This document shows positions 23,382-30,539 of a stretch of 33,452 nt of DNA, in pieces. Positions within the stretch are counted from its first letter, which is position 1. The number at the start of each line of letters is the position of its first letter. The stretch is taken from positions 1 to 33,452 of the forward strand of contig NZ_JAODNK010000077.1 of NCBI RefSeq assembly GCF_025465275.1. Reading direction: 5' to 3'. The notes beneath the pieces are model-generated. The model did no database searches and was not told the origin of the DNA. It was given only the letters and a program-made list of their open reading frames with translations. Source of the stretch: Nocardia sp. (GTDB taxonomy: Bacteria; Actinomycetota; Actinomycetes; Mycobacteriales; Mycobacteriaceae). Both the position numbers and the translations under genes were made by a program.

Positions 23382-25528
23382 TTACGGCGTGGGCGCGGGT
23401 CGTGGTGGGGCGGCCGAAGACTGTGCTGGTGGTGGCGGTGTTGTTCGCACTGGCATGCGGGCTGTTCGCCACCGGGCTGGCCGGCAAGGTCAGTGCGGCC
23501 GGGTATACCGATCCGGGGAGTGAATCCAGTGCGGTCGACGACTGGGTGAAACAGGCTGTGGGGCCGCAGAATCCGGATGTGGTGGCGATTTACACCGCGC
23601 CCGAGGGGCAGACGCTGGCCGATATCGTGCCGCAGGTGCAGGCGGCGGTCGCGAAGGTCGATCCGAAGTTGCTGGATCGGCCGGTCGAAACCTATTGGAA
23701 CAGTGCACGATCGCAGTATCTGCGCTCCGCCGATGGGCGGGAGGCGGTGGCCGTGGTGTTCGCGGCCGGCGACGAAAACCATCGCATTGCGGTGTATCCC
23801 GAGATCGCGGACGCACTGCGGGTGCCGGGCGTCCAGACCAAGATGACCGGGTACAGCGCGCTCGCACAGGCCATCAGCGATCAGTCCCGGCACGATCTGA
23901 TTGTCGCCGAATCGATTTCGATTCCGCTCACCGCGCTGGTCTTGGTGCTCGTCTTCGGCGGCATAGTGGCGGCCTCGCTGCCGGTGATCGTCGGCTCGCT
24001 CGCGGTCATCGGTGCGCTCGGCGCCGTGGGCATCATCGCCCAATTCACCGAAGTCAGTGTGTTCGCGATGAATGTCGTCTCGCTGCTCGGGCTCGGATTG
24101 GCCATCGACTACGGGCTTTTCGTGGTCGGACGATTCCGTGAGGAACTCGCTCAGGGTCGTTCCACGGAAGCGGCCGTCACCCGCGCGCTCGAGTCCGCGG
24201 GCCGCACCGTGCTGTTCTCCGCGGTCCTGCTGATGTGCGCCTTCGCGGGCACCTTCGTCTTCCCGCAAGCAGTGCTGCGCTCACTCGGATTCGGCGCCAT
24301 CGCGGCCGTCGGCCTGGCCGCGTTGCTGTCGGTGACCGCACTCCCGGCCGCACTTGCCCTGCTCGGTCCCCGCATCAGCACATGGAGCTGGCGCGCAGAC
24401 GCTTTCGAACGGTCCGAGGAACGCGCACAGCGGTTCTGGGGCCGCGTAGTCACCGCTGTTATGCGCCGCCCCGGCTCGGTCGCCATTGCGGTCGGCGCAC
24501 TGCTGCTGGTGCTGGCCTCCCCGCTGACCGGCGTCCGGCTCGGCGATATCGACCACACCGCACTGCCCGCGGGCAATGAAACCCGCACGGCCGTAGAGGA
24601 ATTGTCGGCCCGCTTCCCCGCCGCGAACAGCGGTGCGACCGTGCTGGTCCGCGAATCCGACAGCAGCGCACCGACTCCCACCGCCATCAGCACAGCACTG
24701 CGTGAACTGGGCGCGGTGCAGGGCGTCAAACAGGCCCTGCATCTGGAAACCCACGACAATGTCGCCATTATTCACACGGTGCTGGTCGCACCGGACCGGT
24801 CACCGGCAGCGCAGGAGACGGTGCACCGCCTGCGCGACCTGCAACTCGACGGCCTCGCGCTACAGGTCGGCGGCGAAAGTGCCGCCACCGCAGACAGTGT
24901 CACGGCGGTGCTGTCCAATCTCCCGCTGATGATCACCGTCATGGTGCTCGCCACCCTGCTCATGCTCGGCCTCGCGTTCCGGTCCGTAGTACTGCCGGTC
25001 AAAGCGGTCCTCATGGCCTTCCTCAGCCTGGCCGCCACCTTCGGCATACTCACCTGGATCTTCGACAAAGGTCACCTCGCAGGCATCCTGGGCGTGAGCG
25101 TCGGCCCGGTATCGGCCAGCATGATGGTCCTGATCATCGCCGTGGTCTTCGGCCTCTCCACCGACTACGAGGTCTTCCTGCTCTCCCGCATGGCGGAAGC
25201 CCACGAAGCCGGAGCCGACACCGAGGAATCGGTCCGCACCGGCACCGTCCAAACGGCCCGCGTAATCACCGCAGCCGCAGCCCTTCTCGTCCTCATCACC
25301 GGAGCCTTCACTCTCTCCCCCCTCACCCCGATGCGCGTCCTCGGCCTGGGCATGGTGATCGCCCTGATCATCGACGCCACCCTGGTCCGCATGCTCCTGG
25401 TCCCGGCCCTGGTGAAGCTCATGGGCCCCGCCAACTGGTGGACGCCGACGCACACAAGAGTAAAACCGTTGCCGCACAACCAGTTCGACTCCGAAACCGC
25501 CCTTCCCCAAGACACCCGGAGCGGGTAA
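23378..25528 (+). CDS. MMPL family RND transporter
   Basis: A 716-aa integral membrane exporter of the MmpL/RND type. TM1 is at about residues 13-34, followed by a large external loop starting with AGYTDPGSES. Two MMPL halves are each marked by the proton-relay Asp-Tyr pair: D244-Y245 in GLAIDYGLFVVGRF and D596-Y597 in GLSTDYEVFLLSRM. Typical TM bundles follow each external loop. In mycolate actinomycetes these proteins move lipids to the cell envelope. It is the last gene of the cluster and starts inside the stop of the preceding small frame, so export of the beta-lactone or its ester is the natural proposal. A palindromic repeat after it probably ends transcription. Confidence 0.9.
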   Translation: MITAWARVVVGRPKTVLVVAVLFALACGLFATGLAGKVSAAGYTDPGSESSAVDDWVKQAVGPQNPDVVAIYTAPEGQTLADIVPQVQAAVAKVDPKLLDRPVETYWNSARSQYLRSADGREAVAVVFAAGDENHRIAVYPEIADALRVPGVQTKMTGYSALAQAISDQSRHDLIVAESISIPLTALVLVLVFGGIVAASLPVIVGSLAVIGALGAVGIIAQFTEVSVFAMNVVSLLGLGLAIDYGLFVVGRFREELAQGRSTEAAVTRALESAGRTVLFSAVLLMCAFAGTFVFPQAVLRSLGFGAIAAVGLAALLSVTALPAALALLGPRISTWSWRADAFERSEERAQRFWGRVVTAVMRRPGSVAIAVGALLLVLASPLTGVRLGDIDHTALPAGNETRTAVEELSARFPAANSGATVLVRESDSSAPTPTAISTALRELGAVQGVKQALHLETHDNVAIIHTVLVAPDRSPAAQETVHRLRDLQLDGLALQVGGESAATADSVTAVLSNLPLMITVMVLATLLMLGLAFRSVVLPVKAVLMAFLSLAATFGILTWIFDKGHLAGILGVSVGPVSASMMVLIIAVVFGLSTDYEVFLLSRMAEAHEAGADTEESVRTGTVQTARVITAAAALLVLITGAFTLSPLTPMRVLGLGMVIALIIDATLVRMLLVPALVKLMGPANWWTPTHTRVKPLPHNQFDSETALPQDTRSG

Positions 25529-25534
25529 GCCCCC

Positions 25535-25607
25535 GTCATCTCGGCATGTTTTCGGCCGGGATCCACACTTGCTACGTGGATCCCGGCCGAAAGCGCACCG
25601 GGATGAC
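25535..25607. repeat. Palindromic repeat, full copy; probable bidirectional terminator
   Basis: A 73-bp near-perfect palindrome. Core arm TTTCGGCCGGGATCCAC at 25550-25566 pairs with 25576-25592 around a 9-nt loop. The outer arms GTCATCTCGG and CCGGGATGAC differ by one base. Each half can also fold alone, through ATCTCGGC and GCCGGGAT. It lies between the convergent mmpL and rsmI genes; a half copy is at 28309. Confidence 0.88.
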
Positions 25608-25635
25608 GGAGGACGAGCGCACCGGGATGACGGAG
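25593..25635. repeat. Direct repeat of 19 bp
   Basis: GCGCACCGGGATGACGGAG occurs at 25593-25611 and again at 25617-25635, separated by 5 bp. The first copy overlaps the end of the palindromic element, so it seems to be a partial duplication of it. Confidence 0.8.
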
Positions 25636-25660
25636 TTTGCGCTCGCAGATCAGCGGTGAG

Positions 25661-26515
25661 TCAGTCGGCGGTGCGGGCGGAAAGAACGGCGTCGTAGAGT
25701 TCGCGGCGGGAAGCGCCGGTGGCGGCGGACACCTCGGCACAGGCGTCTTTGAGGCGCAGCCCGCCGGAGATCAGGGCCTCGACCTGGCTCACCAGGTCGG
25801 CGGGTTCCTCCGAAACCGGTTGCGAGCCTTCGAGAACCACGGTGATCTCGCCCCGCGCACCCTCGATGGCCCAGGCGGCCAGCTCGGCCAGGGTGCCGCG
25901 GCGAACCTCCTCGTAGGTCTTGGTGAGTTCGCGGCAGACCGCGGCGCGGCGGGCGGGGCCGAGGATCTCGACCGCGTCGGCCAGGCAATCGGCGAGGCGG
26001 TGCGGGGCCTCGAAGAAGGCGACCGCGCGCTGTTCCGAGGCCAGCGTCCGGAACCATTCCTTGCGCTGGCCGGATTTGCGGGGAGCGAAACCGTCGAAGC
26101 AGAAGCGTTCGACCGGGAGGCCCGACAGCGCGAGTGCGGTGGTGACCGCCGAGGGACCCGGCAGGCAGGTGATGGGCAGGCCGCGCTCCACGCAGGCGGC
26201 GACCATGGTGTAGCCCGGATCGCTGACCGAGGGCATGCCCGCATCGGTGACCAGCAGCACGGTGCGACCGGCGCCGATCTCGTCCAGCAGCATGGGAATC
26301 CGGGCCGTCTCCACGTGATCGTAGAAACTCACCACGCGTCCGGTGATCTCCACTTCGAGCGCCTTGGCGAGCGAACGGGTGCGGCGGGTGTCCTCGGCGG
26401 CGACGATATCCGCCGAGCCGAGCGCGTCCCGCAGTCGCTGCGAGGCGTCACCGATATCGCCCATCGGGGTCGCCGCGAGCACCAGTCGTCCGGCCGCGAT
26501 CGGCTCGCCGCTCAT
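25661..26515 (-). CDS. rsmI: 16S rRNA (cytidine(1402)-2'-O)-methyltransferase
   Basis: RsmI methylates the 2'-OH of C1402 in the decoding centre of 16S rRNA. The 284-aa protein is a tetrapyrrole-methylase-type SAM enzyme: LVLAATPMGDIGDAS at the start, AAEDTRRTRSL, VTDAGMPSVSDPGY, and CLPGPSAVTTALALSGLP. All are hallmark RsmI blocks. I chose the ATG at 26515, preceded by AGGAG; the frame remains open to 26620, but that extension runs through a 10-bp tandem repeat. It is divergent from pmt, as in M. tuberculosis (Rv1003/Rv1002c), and convergent with the mmpL gene. Confidence 0.95.
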   Translation of the reverse strand: MSGEPIAAGRLVLAATPMGDIGDASQRLRDALGSADIVAAEDTRRTRSLAKALEVEITGRVVSFYDHVETARIPMLLDEIGAGRTVLLVTDAGMPSVSDPGYTMVAACVERGLPITCLPGPSAVTTALALSGLPVERFCFDGFAPRKSGQRKEWFRTLASEQRAVAFFEAPHRLADCLADAVEILGPARRAAVCRELTKTYEEVRRGTLAELAAWAIEGARGEITVVLEGSQPVSEEPADLVSQVEALISGGLRLKDACAEVSAATGASRRELYDAVLSARTAD

Positions 26516-26532
26516 TGCACTCCTGTTCGTAG

Positions 26533-26560
26533 ATGGACCCCCATGGACCCCCATGGACCC
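26533..26560. repeat. Tandem 10-bp repeat in the rsmI-pmt intergenic region
   Basis: ATGGACCCCC is repeated 2.8 times at 26533, 26543 and 26553. It lies 18 bp upstream of the rsmI start, within the divergent promoter region. Copy number may vary between strains. Confidence 0.85.
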
Positions 26561-26701
26561 GGCCGCATCAACCCTGCGGCTGCCGCGTACGCCTCCGGCG
26601 ATCCGGCACCGTGCCAGCATACGGGCGCGGCCGGGCGCCTCCGCCGGACCGACCAGCCGTCGGGGCGGACCTGAGGCCGTCTACCGCCTAACATCAACGG
26701 C

Positions 26702-28306
26702 GTGACCCAGGTGACCGACGCGCGACCGCCAGCTACGGAGGCGGGGGTGGCGCTGTCCAGCCCGGCGCCGCTGCGACCCTCACCGGATTTCGGGCCCACC
26801 GACCGGGCCCGCGGATGGGTGGTCACGCTCTTCCTCACGGCCGTGGCCGGACTCACCCGCTTCATCCAGCTGGGCTATCCGACCGACGGCAAGACACCCG
26901 TCTTCGACGAGAAGCATTACGCGCCGCAGGCCTGGCAGATCCTCACCGGCGGCGGCATCGAGGACAACCCGGGCTACGGGCTGGTGGTGCACCCACCGGT
27001 CGGCAAGGACATGATCGCCCTGGGCGAGGCCATCTTCGGCTATACCGGCTGGGGCTGGCGGTTCTCGGCGGCCGTCTGCGGAACCCTGCTGGTGTTCTTG
27101 GTGATTCGCATAACCCGGCGCATGACCCGATCCACGCTGATCGGCGCGTTCGCCGGCATTCTGCTCATTGCCGACGGCGTCAGCTTCGTCTCCTCCCGGC
27201 TCGGGATGCTCGATATCTTCCAGGCCATCTTTGTGCTCGGCGCGTTCGGCTGCCTCATCGTGGACCGCGACGAAATGCGGGCCCGCATCGCCCTGGTCTA
27301 TGCCGAGGGACGCATCGACGACAGCGAGTACGGACCCCGCTTCGGTGTGCGCTGGTGGCGTTTCGGTGCGGGCATCCTGCTCGGGCTGGCCTGCGGAACC
27401 AAATGGTCCGGCATGTATTTCGTGGCCGCCTTCGCCGTCATGAGCGTCGCCTTCGACCTGGCCGCCCGGCGCGGCTACCGGGTGCGGCGGCCGTGGGCCG
27501 GCACGGCGATCCGGGATGCCGGGCCCGCCTTCTGGGCACTCGTGGTGATGCCGTTCCTGGTCTACATGGGCACCTTCTGGGCCTGGTTCGCCAATGAGAC
27601 CAGCTACGACCGGTACGCGGTCGGCGTCCGTGTGGGCCGCGACGGCGCCTTCGACTGGGTGCCGACCGCGCTGCGCTCGCTCTGGTACTACGGCGGCGAG
27701 GTGCTGACCTTCCACGAGGGCCTCACCAATTCCGCGGGCAATCACCATCCGTGGGAATCGAAGCCGTGGACCTGGCCGATGGGCTTGCGGCCCATGCTCT
27801 ACTACTACGCCGACAACGGCGTGGGCGGCTGCGGGCAAGCGGTATGCGTGAAAGCCGTCATGCTGATCGGCACACCCGCGCTCTGGTGGGTGGCATTCCC
27901 GATGCTGGGCTGGGCGCTGTGGCGCAGCTTCGTGCGGCGCGACTGGCGGTACGCGGCCATGCTGGTCGGATACTCCGCCGGACTGCTGCCGTGGTTCCTG
28001 CAGCTGGACCGCCAGATGTACTTCTTCTACGCCGTCCCGATGGCGCCCTTCCTGACCATGGGCGTCGCGCTCGTGCTCGGCGATGTCCTCGGCCACGCCC
28101 CACCGAGCGGGCGGCGACTATCGGGCGCACCCGGCTGGCAACATCTGGCGCCGCAGAGCGAACGGCAGGGCCTCGGATTGCTGCTGGTCTGCCTGTATGT
28201 GGCGCTGGTCATCGCCAATTTCATCTGGCTCTGGCCGATTCTGACGGGCATGCCGATCACCTCGGGCAGCTGGCACGACCACCTGTGGTTACCCAGCTGG
28301 CGATAG
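26702..28306 (+). CDS. pmt: Dolichyl-phosphate-mannose--protein mannosyltransferase
   Basis: A 534-aa GT39 membrane enzyme that transfers mannose from polyprenyl-phosphate-mannose to exported proteins on the outer face of the membrane. The first external loop has the catalytic D69-E70 in VFDEKHYAP, followed by VVHPPVGKDMIALGE. Multiple TM segments alternate with loops, and SAGNHHPWESKPWTWPMGLRP and the C-terminal WLPSWR are typical of actinobacterial Pmt. The start is GTG 26702; the N-terminus is a cytoplasmic Pro/Ala-rich stretch of about 35 residues. In this window, secreted lipases and RpfB are possible substrates, but nothing in the sequence shows this. The half-palindrome at 28309 begins directly after the stop. 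Confidence 0.94.
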   Translation: MTQVTDARPPATEAGVALSSPAPLRPSPDFGPTDRARGWVVTLFLTAVAGLTRFIQLGYPTDGKTPVFDEKHYAPQAWQILTGGGIEDNPGYGLVVHPPVGKDMIALGEAIFGYTGWGWRFSAAVCGTLLVFLVIRITRRMTRSTLIGAFAGILLIADGVSFVSSRLGMLDIFQAIFVLGAFGCLIVDRDEMRARIALVYAEGRIDDSEYGPRFGVRWWRFGAGILLGLACGTKWSGMYFVAAFAVMSVAFDLAARRGYRVRRPWAGTAIRDAGPAFWALVVMPFLVYMGTFWAWFANETSYDRYAVGVRVGRDGAFDWVPTALRSLWYYGGEVLTFHEGLTNSAGNHHPWESKPWTWPMGLRPMLYYYADNGVGGCGQAVCVKAVMLIGTPALWWVAFPMLGWALWRSFVRRDWRYAAMLVGYSAGLLPWFLQLDRQMYFFYAVPMAPFLTMGVALVLGDVLGHAPPSGRRLSGAPGWQHLAPQSERQGLGLLLVCLYVALVIANFIWLWPILTGMPITSGSWHDHLWLPSWR

Positions 28307-28308
28307 TC

Positions 28309-28340
28309 GTCATCCCGGCATGTTTTCGGCCGGGATCCAC
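28309..28340. repeat. Half copy of the palindromic repeat; probable terminator
   Basis: The sequence from GTCATCCCGGCATG to CGGGATCCAC matches the left half of the element at 25535 with one base difference. It folds as ATCCCGGC (28312-28319) with GCCGGGAT (28329-28336) around a T-rich 9-nt loop. It lies between the convergent pmt and gntR stops. Confidence 0.82.
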
Positions 28341-28342
28341 GC

Positions 28343-28711
28343 TCACATCCGGATCTCGCCCAGCGCCGCACGGAGATAACGCACTGCCGCTTCGTCATCC
28401 AGGCCGAGCCGCCGGATCACCGCCACGTATTCGGTGGCGGCGCGTCCGGCCACATCCCGGGTCGGATCACCCGATGATGCGATGAAAGAGCCCAGGCGGC
28501 CGCGGGTTTCGAGCACGCCGTCCTGCTCGAGTTCGCGGTAGGCGCGCGCCACCGTATTGGGTGCGAGCGTCAGCTGCGCCGCCAGGGCGCGCACGGTGGG
28601 GATCTTGGTCCCGGCGGCGAGCTCCCCGGATCGCACCCGGGCGACAATGCCCTGTCGCAGCTGTTCGTACGGTGGAACCGTCGAATGGTGGTCAACCGGG
28701 ATGTCGAGCAT
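28343..28711 (-). CDS. GntR family transcriptional regulator (YtrA type)
   Basis: A 122-aa regulator. The winged-helix domain reads PPYEQLRQGIVARVRSGEL, then KIPTVRALAAQLTLAPNTVARAY and RELEQDGVLETRGRLGSF. The C-terminal part is only about 45 residues with no ligand-binding domain, which is the hallmark of the short YtrA subfamily. It begins 6 bp after the arcA stop, with GAGGTG before its ATG, so it is the second gene of an arcA-gntR operon. YtrA-type regulators usually control adjacent transporter genes; none is here, so its targets may be arcA itself or distant. Confidence 0.9.
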   Translation of the reverse strand: MLDIPVDHHSTVPPYEQLRQGIVARVRSGELAAGTKIPTVRALAAQLTLAPNTVARAYRELEQDGVLETRGRLGSFIASSGDPTRDVAGRAATEYVAVIRRLGLDDEAAVRYLRAALGEIRM

Positions 28712-28717
28712 GGTTTT

Positions 28718-29947
28718 TCACACCTCGTCACGCGACAGCGGGCAGGACAGGCAGCGCGGACCGCCTCGGCCGGAACCCAATTCGGAACCCGGGATGGCCA
28801 GTACCTCGATACCGGCGTCGGCCAGCCGCGCATTGGTCATCTCATTGCGTTCGTAGGCGACGACCACACCGGGCGCGAGCGCCAGCGTGTTGTTGCCGTC
28901 GTCCCACTGTTCCCGTTCGGCGGCAACACCATCCAGGCCGGTATCGATAACTCGCAGCTCACCGATGCCCATGGCCTTCGCCGCGGCCGGCAGGAAGGGG
29001 TCCGGTCCCAGCATTTGCACCGTCCCGTCCACCTCCTTGCGAATGGTGAACGCACACAGGGAATCCTGCAGATTCGGGTACATGACCATGGCATCGGTGT
29101 CGACCATCGTGCACACCGTGTCCAGATGCATGGTGGCGCGGGTCTGCGCGATCGGCACCGCCAGCACGGTATGCGCGAGATCGTCCTCGAAGAGACTGCG
29201 TGCCAAGGCTTCCGCACCGGCGGGCGTGGTGCGCTCCCCCACCCCGACCGCCACCACACCCTTGGCCAGCAGCAGCACATCGCCGCCCTCGATAGGCGCG
29301 GTATGCGATTCGTAGGCCCGCCGCACCCCCAGGAAGCGCGGGTGGAAGGCGTAGATGAGATCGGTCAGCGAGGTCTCCCGCGCCCGGGCGGGCAGCGCGA
29401 GCGAGGTGATGGCCACCCGCGGGCCGACCCAGAACGAGGAGTCCCTGGTGAACAGCAGATTCGGCAGCGGGTCGATGACAAAATCGTGCCCGTGGTGCAT
29501 GCGCACCACCAGCGAGGTGTGATCGGGCCCGAAGGGCAGCTCATCGAAGGTCATACCCGCCATCAGCAGCTGCGCCAGATCCGGCGCGGGCACCGTGCGC
29601 AGGTAGGCCGCCAGCTCGTCGGCGAGCGCATGCCCCAGCCGCCGCGCGTCCACCGCACCGGAGATGCCCTGTATCCGGGCCGCTCCACTGACCGCGATGG
29701 TCTCGGTGAGCAGATCGGCCAGCAGCAACACCTCGACCCCGCGCTCGCGCAACACCCCGGCGAAGATGTCGTGCTCCTGCTGCGCCCGCTCCACCCACGG
29801 GATGGCGTCGAAGAGCAATTGATCATTGTTGCGAGGGGTGAGCCGGCGCAGTTCGTCACCCGGCCGGTGCAGCAGCACCGTGCGCAGTGCGCCGACTTCC
29901 GAAGTCACGGAAAACGGTCGCGCCGTGGGCGCAGCCTTTGTTCCCAT
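28718..29947 (-). CDS. arcA: Arginine deiminase
   Basis: ArcA hydrolyses L-arginine to citrulline and ammonia. The 409-aa protein shows the guanidino-modifying enzyme motifs LLFTRDSSFWVG (FTRD), APIEGGDVLLL, TMHLDTVCTMVD (catalytic His), and the C-terminal GRGGPRCLSCPL, whose first Cys, C399, is the expected nucleophile. I chose ATG 29947 (MGTKAAPT); an ATG 13 codons upstream starts with unlikely sequence. No arcB, arcC or arcD is adjacent, so this is a stand-alone deiminase, as also in M. tuberculosis, where arcA neighbours pmt. It is divergent from soxR. Confidence 0.94.
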   Translation of the reverse strand: MGTKAAPTARPFSVTSEVGALRTVLLHRPGDELRRLTPRNNDQLLFDAIPWVERAQQEHDIFAGVLRERGVEVLLLADLLTETIAVSGAARIQGISGAVDARRLGHALADELAAYLRTVPAPDLAQLLMAGMTFDELPFGPDHTSLVVRMHHGHDFVIDPLPNLLFTRDSSFWVGPRVAITSLALPARARETSLTDLIYAFHPRFLGVRRAYESHTAPIEGGDVLLLAKGVVAVGVGERTTPAGAEALARSLFEDDLAHTVLAVPIAQTRATMHLDTVCTMVDTDAMVMYPNLQDSLCAFTIRKEVDGTVQMLGPDPFLPAAAKAMGIGELRVIDTGLDGVAAEREQWDDGNNTLALAPGVVVAYERNEMTNARLADAGIEVLAIPGSELGSGRGGPRCLSCPLSRDEV

Positions 29948-30002
29948 ATCCTGACGGTAGTTCCCCGCGGCACAGAAGGCATGCAATTCGCGCGCGGGAA
30001 AA

Positions 30003-30022
30003 ACCTCGACTAACCTTCAGGT
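30003..30022. promoter_or_regulatory. SoxR operator
   Basis: ACCTCGACTAACCTTCAGGT matches the enterobacterial SoxR box (CCTCAAGTTAACTTGAGG extended by A and T) at 15 of 20 positions, including both outer ACCT/AGGT arms. It ends one base before the soxR ATG. Binding here would control soxR itself and perhaps the divergent arcA. Confidence 0.65.
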
Positions 30023-30535
30023 ATGCAGACCGCGTCATGGCAGGCGAAGGAATTGACGCCGGGCCAACTGGCACAACGCGCCGGAGTTACGGTGTCCGCC
30101 TTGCATTTCTACGAACGTGAGGGCTTGATCACAGCCCGCCGGACGAGCGGCAATCAACGCCGCTACCCCCGGGAAACCCTGCGCCGGGTGGCCTTCATCC
30201 GCATCTCACAGCGTGTCGGGATTCCGCTCGGCGAAATCCGGCAGGCCCTCGACAATCTGCCCGACGGCCGTAACCCCACCCGCCGCGATTGGGAGGCGCT
30301 GTCGACGGCGTGGCGGTCCGATCTCGACGAGCGCATCGAACAATTGATTCGCCTGCGCGACAGCCTGACCGGCTGCATCGGCTGCGGCTGCCTGTCCCTG
30401 GGGACCTGCAAAATCGTCAATGCCCACGACCACCTCGGTGACGAGGGTCCGGGCGCACGCGTGCTGGACGTCCACGCCGTGGAATCCTGCACCAAGGAAC
30501 AGGGCTGCGAACTGCCGCTGGCGGAAACTTCCTGA
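30023..30535 (+). CDS. soxR: Redox-sensitive transcriptional activator SoxR
   Basis: A MerR-family regulator of 170 aa. The N-terminal HTH reads TPGQLAQRAGVTVSALHFYE with REGLITARRTSGNQRRY, the typical SoxR recognition region. The [2Fe-2S] cluster motif C118-IG-C121-G-C123-LSLGT-C129 matches SoxR exactly. In actinobacteria SoxR responds mainly to redox-active compounds rather than to superoxide. The C-terminal extension of about 40 residues contains two further Cys (ESCTKEQGC). The ATG at 30023 directly follows the operator and has no good ribosome binding site; the next in-frame start would be a TTG at 30053 inside the HTH lead. It ends 4 bp before the convergent SDR stop. Confidence 0.95.
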   Translation: MQTASWQAKELTPGQLAQRAGVTVSALHFYEREGLITARRTSGNQRRYPRETLRRVAFIRISQRVGIPLGEIRQALDNLPDGRNPTRRDWEALSTAWRSDLDERIEQLIRLRDSLTGCIGCGCLSLGTCKIVNAHDHLGDEGPGARVLDVHAVESCTKEQGCELPLAETS

Positions 30536-30539
30536 ACCC

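Noticed and set aside
28685..30013. 442-codon frame opposite arcA
   Set aside because: arcA has complete catalytic motifs on the minus strand. The plus-strand translation is His/Arg/Gly-rich noise.
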